A stretch of 64,000 nt of DNA, taken from contig CM048839.1 of assembly GCA_026545765.1 (NCBI GenBank), positions 6,807,835-6,871,834 of the forward strand, read 5' to 3'. This DNA is from Plantago major (Eukaryota; Streptophyta; Magnoliopsida; Lamiales; Plantaginaceae). The position numbers and the translations under genes are program-made. The notes beneath the pieces are model-generated. The model did no database searches. It was not told where the DNA came from and was given only the letters and a program-made list of their open reading frames with translations. Shown here piece after piece: positions 1 to 12,189 of this stretch; within the stretch, counting starts at the first letter, position 1; the number at the start of each line of letters is the position of its first letter.

Positions 1-378
1 GATGGGGGTTCATACTCCATGTCAATATCAGTACCATAGAAATCACTCTCCATTTTCTTTCTTTTACTTGACACGTCTATAGCTAAGGGTTCAACATCAT
101 CAATGTTTAAGTGCAAGTCTATCTCTTTGTTTAATTTGCATATTTCTGGAAAACATCATCCTAACAGACTCATCATCCAAAATTTCTATTTGTTCAAATG
201 ATTTCTCAATATGAGCCACCATAGTAAAAAATAGAGAAGACTGAGTTTCAAGCGTATCTAACACCAAGCCATTCACATCATTCAGAAGTTTTGCGTGAGA
301 ATACCTTGATGAGTCCACGTCTGTAAGCATGAATTGCTGGCCCAGATAATGAATCCGTATGTCAAACTTCACACCCAT
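1..378 (-). pseudogene. Probable MULE transposase N-terminal fragment, frame-broken
   Basis: Minus-strand reading from a Met at 378 gives a short globular segment (start MGVKFDIRIHYLGQ, then VDSSRYSHAKLLNDV). It resembles the PB1-like N-terminal domain of plant Mutator-like transposases, which has a hydrophobic start, 'IHY.G', and then 'VD.D..SY.ELL'. The frame stops at 100. A different frame from about 155 down to base 1 stays open and is acidic (NIDDVEPLAIDV, then a KRKK patch), as expected downstream in such proteins. The two frames are offset, so there is a frameshift near 155. The rest lies outside the window. The family call rests on a weak motif resemblance; it could also be an unrelated hypothetical gene. 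Confidence 0.33.
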
Positions 379-498
379 GATCACTGACAAACACGCAGAG
401 CAGAAAATCGAGAAGTAAAAAAAAAAACCTATCTCAAGCATACTCAATACGCTAAAATCGTTGATATTACGACGTTGAATAGCATAAACCACGGCCAA

Positions 499-1263
499 AA
501 TAACACAATTTTGAAAAAAAAAAAATCATACCTTCAAGGAAGTCGTCGATGAATCGATTTCCAGTACCCGGGTAAATCGAAAATCGATTTGCAGCAAAAT
601 AACAAGCTTTCCCAAACTTCGAACGATGGAATTTTGGTCGATTATGGAGTTTGTTTCACTGTGGAAGTTGAAGAGTGTCGTGAGGAAGAAGAAGACGATT
701 TTGGCAGGCTAGTGTGAAGGTGGGAATGGTGAGTATTAAAACCTAAATGTTCAAAAATAGCATAAAGCCTTGTTTGGTTCTCAAATTTTCGAAAAGTTGA
801 GTTAAGCTGGTCAACTCAATTTGTGAGATTTGGACTTAAGTGTAATTGTTACACTAAGAGGGACTTGGATGAGTGAGATGTCTCCTGCAGGGTCCCAATG
901 GTAATAGAATGATAAATAAAAAAAGAAAGAAAAAAATGACAACGGTCTACTTTCAACTTTTTAGAAATGGTGATTTCAGTTTATCATATGAAGAATCAAG
1001 AAATCTAACAGCATGTTAAATTTCTGTGATTTTTCTGTTGCTGTTTGATTATTTTGGTGCCTCTATGACAAAGATACTATATATTACATGTCTACATATT
1101 AAGATTACACAATCTCTCACTATATACACATTTTTATAAATGAAAATCCCAAATACAGAATGGAAACAGAAACATGTTCTTGTATAAGAAAGCTCAGCGC
1201 CTCTGCTATTCTTGCTATATATACCTTTCTATGCATCTCAGGTCATCAACATTGTATGTTTGT
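499..1263. other. Intergenic spacer
   Basis: No supportable coding region or RNA gene was seen. It is AT-rich and presumably holds the 3' UTR and polyadenylation region of the minus-strand kinase that ends at 1264. Confidence 0.5.
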
Positions 1264-4200
1264 TCATCTCCATCTCTGTGTTTCTTCGTTATTATTTGCC
1301 ACTTCCTTTTGTGCGATACGCTCTTTACTACCAGCTGCTCGAGGGTGTAGTGGAGCTGTATCACGAGCAGAACGTGGCTCCTGCAGCGTGCAATGCACCA
1401 TGTATTTGTTTCAGAAACACTTGATTCAATGCTTATTGGAAGATGAAACCTACCTATGTACTAAAACTTGCAAGACTAAGGAGAATAATGAATGTTTACC
1501 GTGCGGTAAGGAAAATCATCAGCCTCGAGCATATGGACAATTTGTCCCATCTTTGGACGCTTATTGGCATCTAAATCTATACAGCGGAGGCAAACAAGTA
1601 ATGCTCTCTTTAAAGATCTTGGAGGAGGAGGAACCTTAATCAGTGGATCTACCAGCTCCTCGCCACGACGACTTCCTACCATCCCTTTGAACCAATCAAT
1701 TAAGTTCATCTGATTTGATTAAGAAAATTTGAATAGCAGTTAGATGGATAATCAATGGGATAAATGGGAAAAGTTGTGTGGAGAAAATTTAACCTCTCCG
1801 GCTGGTTTGGAATAGTCTACTGGCGTCCTTCCAGTAATAATCTCCATGAGCAGAACACCGAAGCTGTATATGTCATTCGCTTCAGTCAGCATACCGGTAC
1901 TTGCATAGTCGGGGGAAACGTATCTGTGATACAGACAGAAAACAATTGAGAAAAATGGTCGTCATGTATACATATTTAAAAAGAAAAAATGTGAAAGGGG
2001 TAAAGAGTAGCACAAACCCAAATGTTCCCATCACTCGTGTGGTGACATAGCTTTTCTCAGAACCTAATAGTTTCGCAAGTCCAAAGTCTGATACTTTTGG
2101 GTTCCATTTCGAATCTAAAAGAATGTTGCTGGATTTCACGTCACGATGGACAACTTTGGGTTCCAATCCTTCATGCAAGTACGCCAATCTGATTACAAAA
2201 TTTCAAAATATGTAAAACGAAAAGATGAAAAGATTGTACACCAAAACAGTGATTCTCTAGGGAGAGTGAAGTATAAGGAATAACTACATTTACATAATGA
2301 AAAGACCAAGCATTGATTATCATGACTCATGGGCTGGAATCAAAGTTAATCTGATCATGTATTCATGTACAATAGGCCTAATGCTGGTTGATGACAAGGA
2401 AATGAGCGTCATTCAAGCAGAAGGTTTGCAGCTTCAAAATGTTTTACAGACTACATGTTATAAATCTTACCCTCTTGCTGTCCCAACGGCAATTTTCATC
2501 CGAATCTCCCAAGTCATAGGGCTGACTGGACCAACATCACCATGTAACCATTGCTCCAAATTGCCATTATCAACATACTCGTAGACAAGCAACCTGATTT
2601 GACAAAAGATGATCAAGCAAAACTCGGGAAATGTCATATAATACGTACATAAAACACATACACCAAGCAGCAACATATGAGCACCTTTGGGCACCATCAG
2701 CACAATAACCAATCAGACCCACAAGGTTCTTGTGTTTTACTTTCCCAATGGCTTCGACCTCTACCTTAAATTCCTTCTCCGCCTGACCCCTGTTGACACA
2801 AAGAAAGTTGGTGCATGTGCATCAGTGTTGATTCATATTTGTTTGCAAGTTAAGAGACGGAGATGAGTTACTTCATTTTAGGAAGGATATAAGCGACACA
2901 TTGTGGCGTCACACACCAGTTATACTAAGGAATCAAGATTAAAATGAGTATATATCTCTGTTCCAAGTTGATTCATGTAAAATTCAATTGCTGATAATAT
3001 ACATGTCGGTACTATCAGGCCTCGGAGTAGATGTTGAAACACTGTATTCGGAACCAACATCCATTCCGAAGGATTTGGAGATAAATCATAAATGCATCGG
3101 CTGGCATAGTTTGATAAATACATTGCCCTTTACCACAGACTGTTGAAAGGGCTTTGTTTACACTTCAGTCCTAATTTTATGTTCTTAATTTAACATGCGT
3201 CCAAATTCTTGAAACATAAGTTACAGGCAAGAACTTGTTGCAAAATCTCAACAAAATCACATGCTTGTTAGAGAGAACAAAGAAAAAGGGGACCAAAGTG
3301 CATATCTAAGCTTAACAAGTTAGTAAAAGTAAAAGCAAAAGTTGATCAAAACAAGATAAAAAAAAGAAACAAAAAAAAAGGAGCCGAATCATATTCCACA
3401 GCTAAAATCAAATTAATTAAAGGTAAAAGGGTCGGATCAGAGCTTAACGTGCATAGCGGATGATTAAAATCAACAAAAAATATAAAGAAACAAAAACCAA
3501 TAGTTCACCTTGTCTTTTTTATTTAATATATCAAATTGATTAAAGGCTAGGATTAAAGCTTGACGTGCATGGCAGATGATGAACAACACCAAAAATATAA
3601 AGAAACAAAAACCAATCGCTCACCTTGTCTTTTCTTTAATATCTAGTCAAAAGAGACAAAAAGGTAATTATCCAACGCACTGGATTCAACAAAATCCAGA
3701 TCTACGAAGCTTTGATTCTATTGTTACTCATCACTATACTCCACTCTCCACAACAACCAAGTGTATAATAATGCTCTTACTTCCACTAATTCAGCTTGAA
3801 TATTATAAACTCTCATTAATCAAGAAAGAAAATAAGCTAATAATATGGTGTACACTGTAGATGATAAGCTAATAAACTCTCATTAATCTACTTGTATTCG
3901 GTTGACTAATAAGGTAGTCGTAGTCGATCTATAGCTCGTAAGTTAGTTGATATATGTTTAAATTAGCTAGTTGGAGCAAATTTTCAAATGTCAACTTACC
4001 CATTTTGCTCAGAGAGTCAAATAATGAATTCAACTTAAGAAAGCTACAAAGTAACCTTTAGTCTGTGTTTAGCAAAACATAACTTATTATGTGGTGTTAG
4101 ATGATATCTATGAACTATGATAATTGACAGTAGCTAAGAAATTAATTGACAAGTTAGCTAACTCATATATATAAGGGTGGACCTAGGAGCCAGAGGGACA

Positions 4201-5364
4201 TAATGTGTTCATCTCCCAAATTAAAAAAAGAAAAACTTATGTGTAATATATTCGTTAATTTCATATTTTTTCCCCTGACCTTGGAAATATCCATATTTAT
4301 AATTAGGACCCCGAACTTAAACTACTGGTTGCCGCTGCTCATATACTGGGATTTTAGCAATAGTAAAATAAGCTAGTTGAATTAAATGTGAAAAACAAAT
4401 CCAACTATAAGCTACTTATATTTTGGTCAAACCACTCTAATTCAACTAATGACCTGTCTTAATAAGCTGAGATTAGGGGAGATTAAATCCTAACTACATT
4501 TGGGAAAACATTTTAAAATTCTACTACTATTAGTTGCAGTACGATCGTAAGCGGAATTTAATCCTTGACGCAATTGCGACGATCTAACCACCGTCATAAT
4601 AATGTATGACCCGGAATAGTAAATCCGCTTCACGTTTCTGTTGAGATAGAGAGAGATAGAGATGAATACATACAACAGAGTAGTTGAACGATTTGGTACA
4701 ATCCAGATAATAGTCAGTAACTAACGTAGGCCTCAAAAAATGTTCCCACATTACTCGACTTGATTAGTATCAATTATGTAGCGGATACGAGTGATAAATC
4801 GAAAACAAAAGGTAGTAGGCCTTACTTGTTGTTACGAAGATTCTTCACCGCTACGACTGAACCGTCCTGCAAAACACCTCGATAAACAACGCCGTATCCG
4901 CCTTCTCCGATCACATTCTCCTCGGAAAACTCATTCGTCGCGATTTGCAGCTCCTGCAAAGCGTACCACCTCCCCCATCCGAAGCTCCCCAAGCTATCGG
5001 CCGACAATGCCGACGAATCGGACCGAGTCGTCGTCGATTCGTTGCTTCCTGAGCTTCCTTTCTCGATCAGAAACACCTTATTGTTGTTTTCGTTTTCGAT
5101 TTTGGTAACAGGAAGAGGTGTTTGATGAAATGCTTTGTTGATTTGATCCGATTCTTTGAGCTCGGTAGGTGAGAAGAGAGGTAGCAGGCCTGAGCCGTGC
5201 TTGACGATGGTTCTACGGCGTCGTTTTGTGCGGAGGAAGAGGTAGAGAGTGAGGAGGAAGATTGCGAGGAGGATGATGACGGTTGCGATGATGATTACGT
5301 AGAGTTTCTGGCTTAGGATTGGAGTTTTTTGAGTTAGGATTGAGGAGTTGCCGGAATCTGCCAT
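1264..5364 (-). CDS. Receptor-like Ser/Thr kinase, At4g34500 type (7 exons)
   Basis: Exons on the minus strand: 5364-4826, 2789-2685, 2593-2471, 2188-2018, 1923-1794, 1709-1500, 1380-1264. All borders are GT..AG and the joined frame encodes 464 residues. Residues 21-45 form one membrane helix followed by a TKRRRR stop-transfer, with no extracellular domain. The kinase domain shows the Gly loop [15 protein letters not shown] lysine, [11 protein letters not shown] catalytic loop, DFGLAK and a complete C lobe, so it should be active. The APE motif is replaced by SPDYAS, as I recall for Arabidopsis At4g34500; [11 protein letters not shown] is also a hallmark of that subgroup. Expected role is a plasma-membrane signalling kinase of unknown ligand. 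Intron 1 is about 2 kb, the rest are short. Confidence 0.9.
3419..3645. repeat. Imperfect tandem duplication in kinase intron 1
   Basis: Two copies of about 100-115 bp (from 3419 and from 3542) share 'cttaacgtgcat', 'aatataaagaaacaaaaacc' and 'tcaccttgtctttt'. They lie inside intron 1 of the flanking kinase gene. No function is apparent. Confidence 0.7.
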
Positions 5365-5530
5365 TTTTTCCGGCGAGTTTGAGAGGTTGAGTGAGAGAGA
5401 AGTGGTGGTTTGGTTTTTTAGAGAGAGTGGAGCATTTTGTTTCGTTTTGTTTAACGGAAACTAGTGAGCTGAAAGGTAAGTAGACTTGGTAGAGTAGGGA
5501 ATGGAGAAGATTGTTGATAGAAAATGACAT

Positions 5531-8500
5531 GAATAAAAATATTATTCAAATCTCGTATAACCGGGTTCAACTTCATGTGGGTCCGTACACAAATTTTAAA
5601 ATAAGAGTCAATAAACATGGTGATAAAATAGGAAATAGAGTATGACAAATATTGAATAAAGTATGAGACATATATTCCATTTAAGGGTTGAGATATTGAA
5701 ATTGAAACGTCTCAAAATGCAATGTGGGAAGTTGAAATCGGAACAGATGGAGTATATTAGATTAACATCAAATAATTTCATTGGATTTTTAAATGTCGTG
5801 TGTTTTATATACATGCATAGTATGTCATGTTTGTATCCAAATATATGGATATAAAGTTCTTACACCAGTCGAGCCTTATTATTGACGGTTTAACCCGACT
5901 CGTTATGGTTCCAACTCAACTTGCTCAATAAGGTGTTTGAGCCGAACTTCACGTTTAATTTGGTACTCCTTTTGTATCAGCCTGAATGTGGCTCGACTTG
6001 TTAATACTCTATTAGACTATGTTAATTTTTTTGTTTATATGTATGTTTTAGTAACGAGCTAAAACTCGAACTAAATAATTCAAGCTCAAGTTTACTTGCC
6101 GTGACTTGGGGTCGAGCTTGATAAATAGCCCGATCTGTTAACGATCGAGCGGAGTTTAAACTTACTAACAGCTCGGCTTTAACTCGAAAAGTGAGATAAT
6201 CGGTTCTATTAGGCTACCACTATCATACAAAATCGGATGAAAAAATAGTCATTGAGATGGATGGATAGGCAGGGCGCTACATGGAGAAAGACCCGTTTGG
6301 AGCGTTTTGCTATTCTGAGTTTCTGACCGTTGGTGATGAAGGACTAATCTACCCCTATCAGTTAGCTTAATTTGGTCCCAGGCTTTTAACATTTGATGTA
6401 CTATCATGAAGGTCCATTATTATGTTGTGACTTTTAGAGATTTGTCATCATAATATGTGATTCATAGTAACTATCAATTTTGTGGCCAAACTTTTTGCTA
6501 GGTGGAACTATTGAGCCATTTGATTGAGCAAATGTTTGTTTATGAATCGTTACAACTCTCCTCGTTCGGATTGTGATATGAGTGTTAATTAAATATACGG
6601 AGAATGACATTTCATAATTAAATCCGTAATATAGTATACTATGCTAACAAGTAAGATTGGGTATGGAATTGAAAGAAGCTGCACCAATAGTTGGTCAAAC
6701 TACTTTCTACTTGGGGATATGATGATATGTTGCATGTGTTATTATTTCTATTTTATGCTTGTATGCGACATCTTAAAGGGAGAAACACAGACTAGTTGCT
6801 TACCTTGTAATAAACCAATGAAATTTTTATAAGTCAGTCACATAAATGTTTTGGTTGCCCCAAATATTTGGAATGGACTTGTTCTAGTGAGAAATGAGAT
6901 AGATGGATTGAAATTTGAAGTATAATGCCTTATGTGGAAACATTTTACATGAGTACGTTTAACAGTTATGCTTTTAATAAGTCCTCTGATCTAATATTTT
7001 TGGTCGTAAGTCGTAAGTCGTAACTATAATATATGTTGTTTAATTTGAGTCCTATTGAAATGGTCTATCTAAAATCTAGCTACATACTTAGATAATTGTC
7101 CGAGTGTGTTTGCCCTACCTACTTTCATGAAATGGATTTGAAAATGCAACTATTTTTATGGGCATATAATAGTGTAGGGAATTAATGTGGAGGGAGAAAA
7201 ATAAAATAAAAAACATACATGGACATTGAATAGTGTAGCATGTTTCTTGTTTGGGCCTGAACATTGAATGACAGACAGATCTAAAACCTCAAGGATTTGT
7301 GAGCCTCACTCTCATATGAGATCTATCCCATTAAAGTTGTACGTGTTTTTGCATTTATGAATCGAGGAGCGCCATTTTCATGCACATTACGTTCCTTTCT
7401 TGAATATATACTAGTAAGGGTTTGAGATGAACTTGCAATTGTCACTTTCAATGGAGCTACTTTGCATAGGTAATACATGTTCTATTGAATATTATCTCAT
7501 TATCACATGTAGAATCGTTTATGTGGTAGAAGTAAGATCATTTACACTAAGTAGAGCGATATGTGCGACACACCCTGATGAATGAATTTGAAGTCACATC
7601 GGATCTTATTTCATTTACATTGAATCAACATGAGTCCATTTAGGTTGATACGAACCAGAATGATTCAGATTACCTTTGGTTTTAAAGTGGAGACATATGA
7701 CACTGATACGAACCCTTCATCTATCGAACTATTCAAAACTGGAAATAAATATTTATTTTATTACTTTATTGAGTTAGTTATAAATAGAATTTATTATAGA
7801 AACAAAACATATCCAATTGTTTGACATAAAATATTAAAATGTAACATTTCAAAAGTTTCTAGATTCGTTTTATTTTAAACACTAGAAAAATTGGCACGCG
7901 GTACTCGCGTGTGAACTCTCTAAATTATTTTGCAATAATCTATATAAATTAATAATTTACATTATCGTAGGACTATATATTATAATATACTTATAAGAAG
8001 ACTATAATGTACAAATTTTCAATTCGGATATAGTGTGCTAGAGTAAAAATAAAATAAAAATTATTGTTGGCTAACTACTATAGAAATGACATTTATATAA
8101 AAAAGGACATTGTAAAGTTGAATTGCTTGATCTGAATTAGGAGTAGTATATTCAATAAATTGGTAGGAGAAAAATAAAGATGGGTGTGTAGATAACCGAA
8201 GGAATATTGTAGTTGAGCAGTTTGTGAATAAATTGTTTGCCTAGGAAAAGAATGTTTGAGAAAGGGATACAAATGGAAAAAAAGTTGGTCCGCTAACTAT
8301 CTGGTGATCTTCCTTTTCATAATAGTAATAGATAAAAGAATTTGGCAGTTTATTGCGTTGGGCCAGGATGGGATGGGGCATGGCCAATCTGTTCACCTAT
8401 GAAAGCCCAATCTAATTAATTTGAAAAGCCCAATCCAATTAGGAGTGGGCATGAGAGGTTTGTCATGATCAAGATTATTCACTCATTATCTTTTTACGTC

Positions 8501-9057
8501 AGAATTTTAACTTTTCCTAAACTAAACTTGGACTTAATGAAGTATTTTTATTGTTTTATTCATTATTTATCTTACTTGTTTCACTCTATTACTTACTCTT
8601 TCAATATTTTTCTTACTTTTTTTTTTAACTCTTAAAACTCGTGTCTGAATTCGCGGAAAATTTAATATGAGATGGAGTAAGTAAATTATAATTGTAACAA
8701 TGATAATTTCACTCATTTCCATAATGATTGTTTTACATGTGTGTTAGGTGTGTTATGAGCGTTTAATTATAGTAAAAAACCAGCAAATATACATTATGAG
8801 AGACATTAGGCGCTTAAATGCGTAAACTTTTCCAGTCATAATCCATCGTGTGCTCCAAGTACTACTTCATAAAGAGTTTATATGCACCAAAAATTATTTA
8901 TTCAACACTCAGTCAGGAGACTTGGAGATTGAAATGAGTCAAACAACACACTGTTGATTCTCCTATGTTAATATTCTTCATGAGTTTTCAAACACAGCAA
9001 AAATCTAAAAATGAAGTTCTAATTGTGCTCAACTACACCTGATTTCCATTTTAGCTA
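5531..9057. other. Gene-free AT-rich intergenic region
   Basis: About 3.5 kb between the divergent kinase and BTB genes. I see only short spurious reading frames. Around 5870-6190 there are repeated 'gctcga/ctcgag'-type words typical of degenerate plant repeats, but no boundaries could be set. Confidence 0.5.
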
Positions 9058-9308
9058 CTTCATCCGTCCCGCAGAACTTCATATATTTGTCATTTTTAAC
9101 CGTCTCACAGAACTTCATACATTACCAAAAAATGAAGCTACCCCACACCCAACAAATAATAAACAATCTCAACTTTACACTCAAATTACACTTTTTGCCA
9201 CTAAAAGTACATTTTTTTCCACATTTTATATATTCTATCATTACTTTAACTTTTCACATAAAATTATGCGCTAACACTAATGTATAAAGTTCTCCGGAAC
9301 GAAGGGAG
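9058..9308. mobile_element. Stowaway-like MITE, 251 bp
   Basis: Terminal inverted repeats of the CTCCCTCCGTCCC type are slightly mutated here, and TA dinucleotides flank both ends (9056-9057, 9309-9310). There is no coding capacity. The same element, also 251 bp, recurs in reverse orientation at 60033-60283. It sits about 350 bp upstream of the BTB gene start. Confidence 0.8.
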
Positions 9309-9652
9309 TATAGTTTAAAAATTAAAACCATCAAAAGTATGTCACAGTCCAACTATCACATTCACGTACTATATCCATTTCTTTCTTTATCCTTAATCTT
9401 TCATATAGTAATAATCACTTTATAAATAGAAAGTCAAATGGATAAGACCCTTACGACAATTAACGAAGTGAATTTACCAAACCACCCTCATAAAGCACAC
9501 AAATATCACAAGCTGAAAATGCCAAAAATGGGAAAAATCTCTCATGGTACTACTACCAGAAAATTCCCAAAACCATTTGGATAAATTTTCCAGCATCATC
9601 AATCTCACTCTAATTCTCACCTCATTTCATACAACGAAAAATTCACCGGAAA

Positions 9653-12189
9653 ATGACGAATGGTAGCGGTGGCGCCGGCGAAATTGGCGGAGAAACCGCC
9701 GCAGACTCACCGAATAAGAAGCAGCGCCTCTCGGACGCTCTGCCACCTCTCACCGGCGGCGTTTTCAACGATGCCGCCACCGCCGACGTCATCCTCTGCC
9801 TCGTCATCGATCACCATTTCGGAAGCTCCTCCGATTCCGCCACCGTCGATGACGCCAACCGGCAGATCTACCTCCACTCCGAAGTTCTCCGCCGCCGGTC
9901 GCATTACTTCTCGGCTTTGCTCTCTGATCGGTGGCAGCAGAAGGACGAATCGCCTGGAAATTCGGTAAAAATTCATCAGTTTCATCTCTTAGTTCCTGCT
10001 AGTAATGATTCGTTCAATCAGCATTTAGCAGTTCTTCAGCTGTTTTATTGTGATGACGTGATGCCTTCGATTAATAGTGTTGCTACTGCGATTAGTTTCT
10101 TACCGATTGCGTTAGAGATACTGTTTGAGGACTGTGTGAAGGCGTGTGTTAAGTTTTTAGAGGCTGTGCCTTGGTCTGAGGAGGAGGAGAGGAAGATCAT
10201 GAGTTTGATTCCTTCGTTGGGTAGAGAGGAGTCGCAGGAGTTGCTAGCTAGGGTGTGTGTTGAGAAGAAAGACTCGACGGAGGAAATGCTTGATGGATTG
10301 ATACTTTCGGCGACCAGGAGTCATCCTAACATGGCCTTTGCCAAGGCGTTTGTGGCGAAGTTGTTGAGGGATGTTTCATCTAAGGAGTCGGCGAGGAAGG
10401 TTTTGGATAATGCTTTTGATAAGTCGTTGAGGTTTTTGAAGCTGTCGGTGGAAGAGTATGCGAGTCCGAATTTGAGAGGTGATCATCATGAGACGGAGGC
10501 ATTTCAGAGGCTGAACTTGCATAAGGCGGTGACGACTGGGAAGCATTTGATGTGGTTGGTGGAGAGGATGATTGAGCTCGGAGTTGCTGATTCGGCAGTG
10601 AGGGCGTGGAGTGAACAGGCTTCTCTAACGGGGGATTTGCAGAGGGCATTACGTGATGACATGTGGAGGAATACTGTTCCGAGTCTTCCAACTGTTGTGC
10701 TACGTTGCACTAGCCGACTAGCCGGTGCTGTTGCCTCGGGGAATATCTTGGCGGCAAGACAGGTTTGAATTTGACACGTTATGCTTGTCTATTAATGTGC
10801 TATCCTATGACGTGACGGTTTCTGAACTTGTCATCTTGAATTTGCTTGTTGAATAGTATTAATTGCTTGTAAATATGTTGCCTGATATTAAGTCATAGAA
10901 TTCTGGTTGAGGAAAAACTCAGGATTAGAGATTTGTAGCACGTGGAAAGTTTTTAAGAAAACAGTTTTCCCGCGTGTTTCAAAAAAGAACGCACAGTTGA
11001 ATGGAAACGGTTTGAGTTTTCATTGATTAAACTATAGAAAAGAGATTTGTGGCACGTGGAAAGTTCTTAAGAAAGCAGTTTTCCCGCGTGTTTCAAAAAA
11101 CAATGCACAAATTAAATGGGAATGGTTTGAATTTCCATTGCACGTGGTGGCAATGACATGATAACGGTTTGCATGTAATATTCAGCAAAATTCCCAAAAC
11201 TAGTCATTGATGTCCTTGTATACATATGTTGATACTTGATACGATGAAGTTATTTGCTGATCCCAATCATATTCACTGCTATAACTTGTCTCCATTTTCA
11301 TTTTCATGATGAAATAGTCTACTGAAGCTACATAAGAGAACCGGGTGAGCATAGGTGTCTTATTAATGAGTATTCAAAAGTGTTGCATGGTTGAAAATTG
11401 AAATTCCAGTATCATGTGAGATTGTGATGACAAATTTACTTGATATTCTTTGATGATTGACTATCATTTAGCATAAGACTCAGTGCAGTTTCTTAGCCTA
11501 GGGCAATTCTAAAGTTTAGATGTGTTTACACGTGTGTGCTAGATATTTGGAATTGCTGATGACACAATCATCTGTGAAATCCATTATCATGGAAGAATTT
11601 GGTCCCTTTTGTGAGGCAATTAAATTTGATTGCTTGTGATATAAGCTGACATAATTATATGTGAAATTTTGGGCGGGTTATGGGTTCCAATTCAAGTATG
11701 AATTGCCCATCTCAAGGGAATGAACCTTTATAGAGTTTTTGCTTTTCCCTGATAGGCATTTCCTTTTATGGTATTGGCCATAATTACACAGTAGAAGTTA
11801 GAACACTTCCATTTAGCTTGTCAAATCACCTTCAATTATCCTTATTCCTTACCATGTGCATAACATAACAGGTTAGAATGAAGCTTGTAAGCGACTGGCT
11901 GCCAGTGTTGATTATATGCAAAGATAGCGGCTCACCTATGGGGCCTAATCACAAGTCCCTCTGCCTTGAACTGGAAGAAATATTTCTCAAAATCATATCT
12001 ACGCTCCCTATGGCAGGAGCACAAGATTTGCTCCAGAAGTGCCTTAGCTTTTCCACCCGCAATGTAGATGATTGCCCTCACTTGATTGCTGCTTTCACTA
12101 CCTGGTTTCGCCGTGCAAAAACACCCCAAACCCCAGACGGACTAATCCCAGTGAAGCAAGTGTATCAGACTACAGATGAAGCTGTTTGA
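9653..12189 (+). CDS. BTB/POZ domain protein (At1g63850/At5g60050-like), 2 exons
   Basis: Exon 1 is 9653-10762 and exon 2 is 11872-12189; donor 'cag|gtttga' and acceptor 'aacag|gtt' keep phase 0, giving 475 residues. After a Gly/Ala-rich, low-complexity N terminus comes a BTB fold beginning around residue 38 (TADVILCLVIDHH, then LHSEVLRRRSHYFSALL). Plant-specific helical segments follow, including VPWSEEEERKIMSLIPSL and LLRDV. Proteins of this group are thought to act as substrate adaptors of CUL3 ubiquitin ligases, but the substrate is unknown. Exon 1 begins unusually GC-rich. The family assignment is firm; the exact Arabidopsis counterpart is less so. Confidence 0.88.
10926..11150. repeat. 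Direct repeat (2 x ~115 bp) in BTB gene intron
   Basis: Two copies, beginning near 10926 and 11043, share 'gcacgtggaaagtt', 'agttttcccgcgtgtttcaa' and 'ggtttga.ttt.cattg'. They contain G-box cores (CACGTG) at equivalent positions, and a third CACGTG follows near 11141. This is an intronic tandem duplication of unknown effect. Confidence 0.75.

Noticed and set aside
1160..1639. Plus-strand reading frame of 159 codons
   Set aside because: It overlaps exons 6-7 of the minus-strand kinase, whose splice-consistent frame is clearly the real one.
5870..6190. Repeated gctcga words as a bounded transposon
   Set aside because: No termini or target duplication could be identified; left as degenerate repeat.
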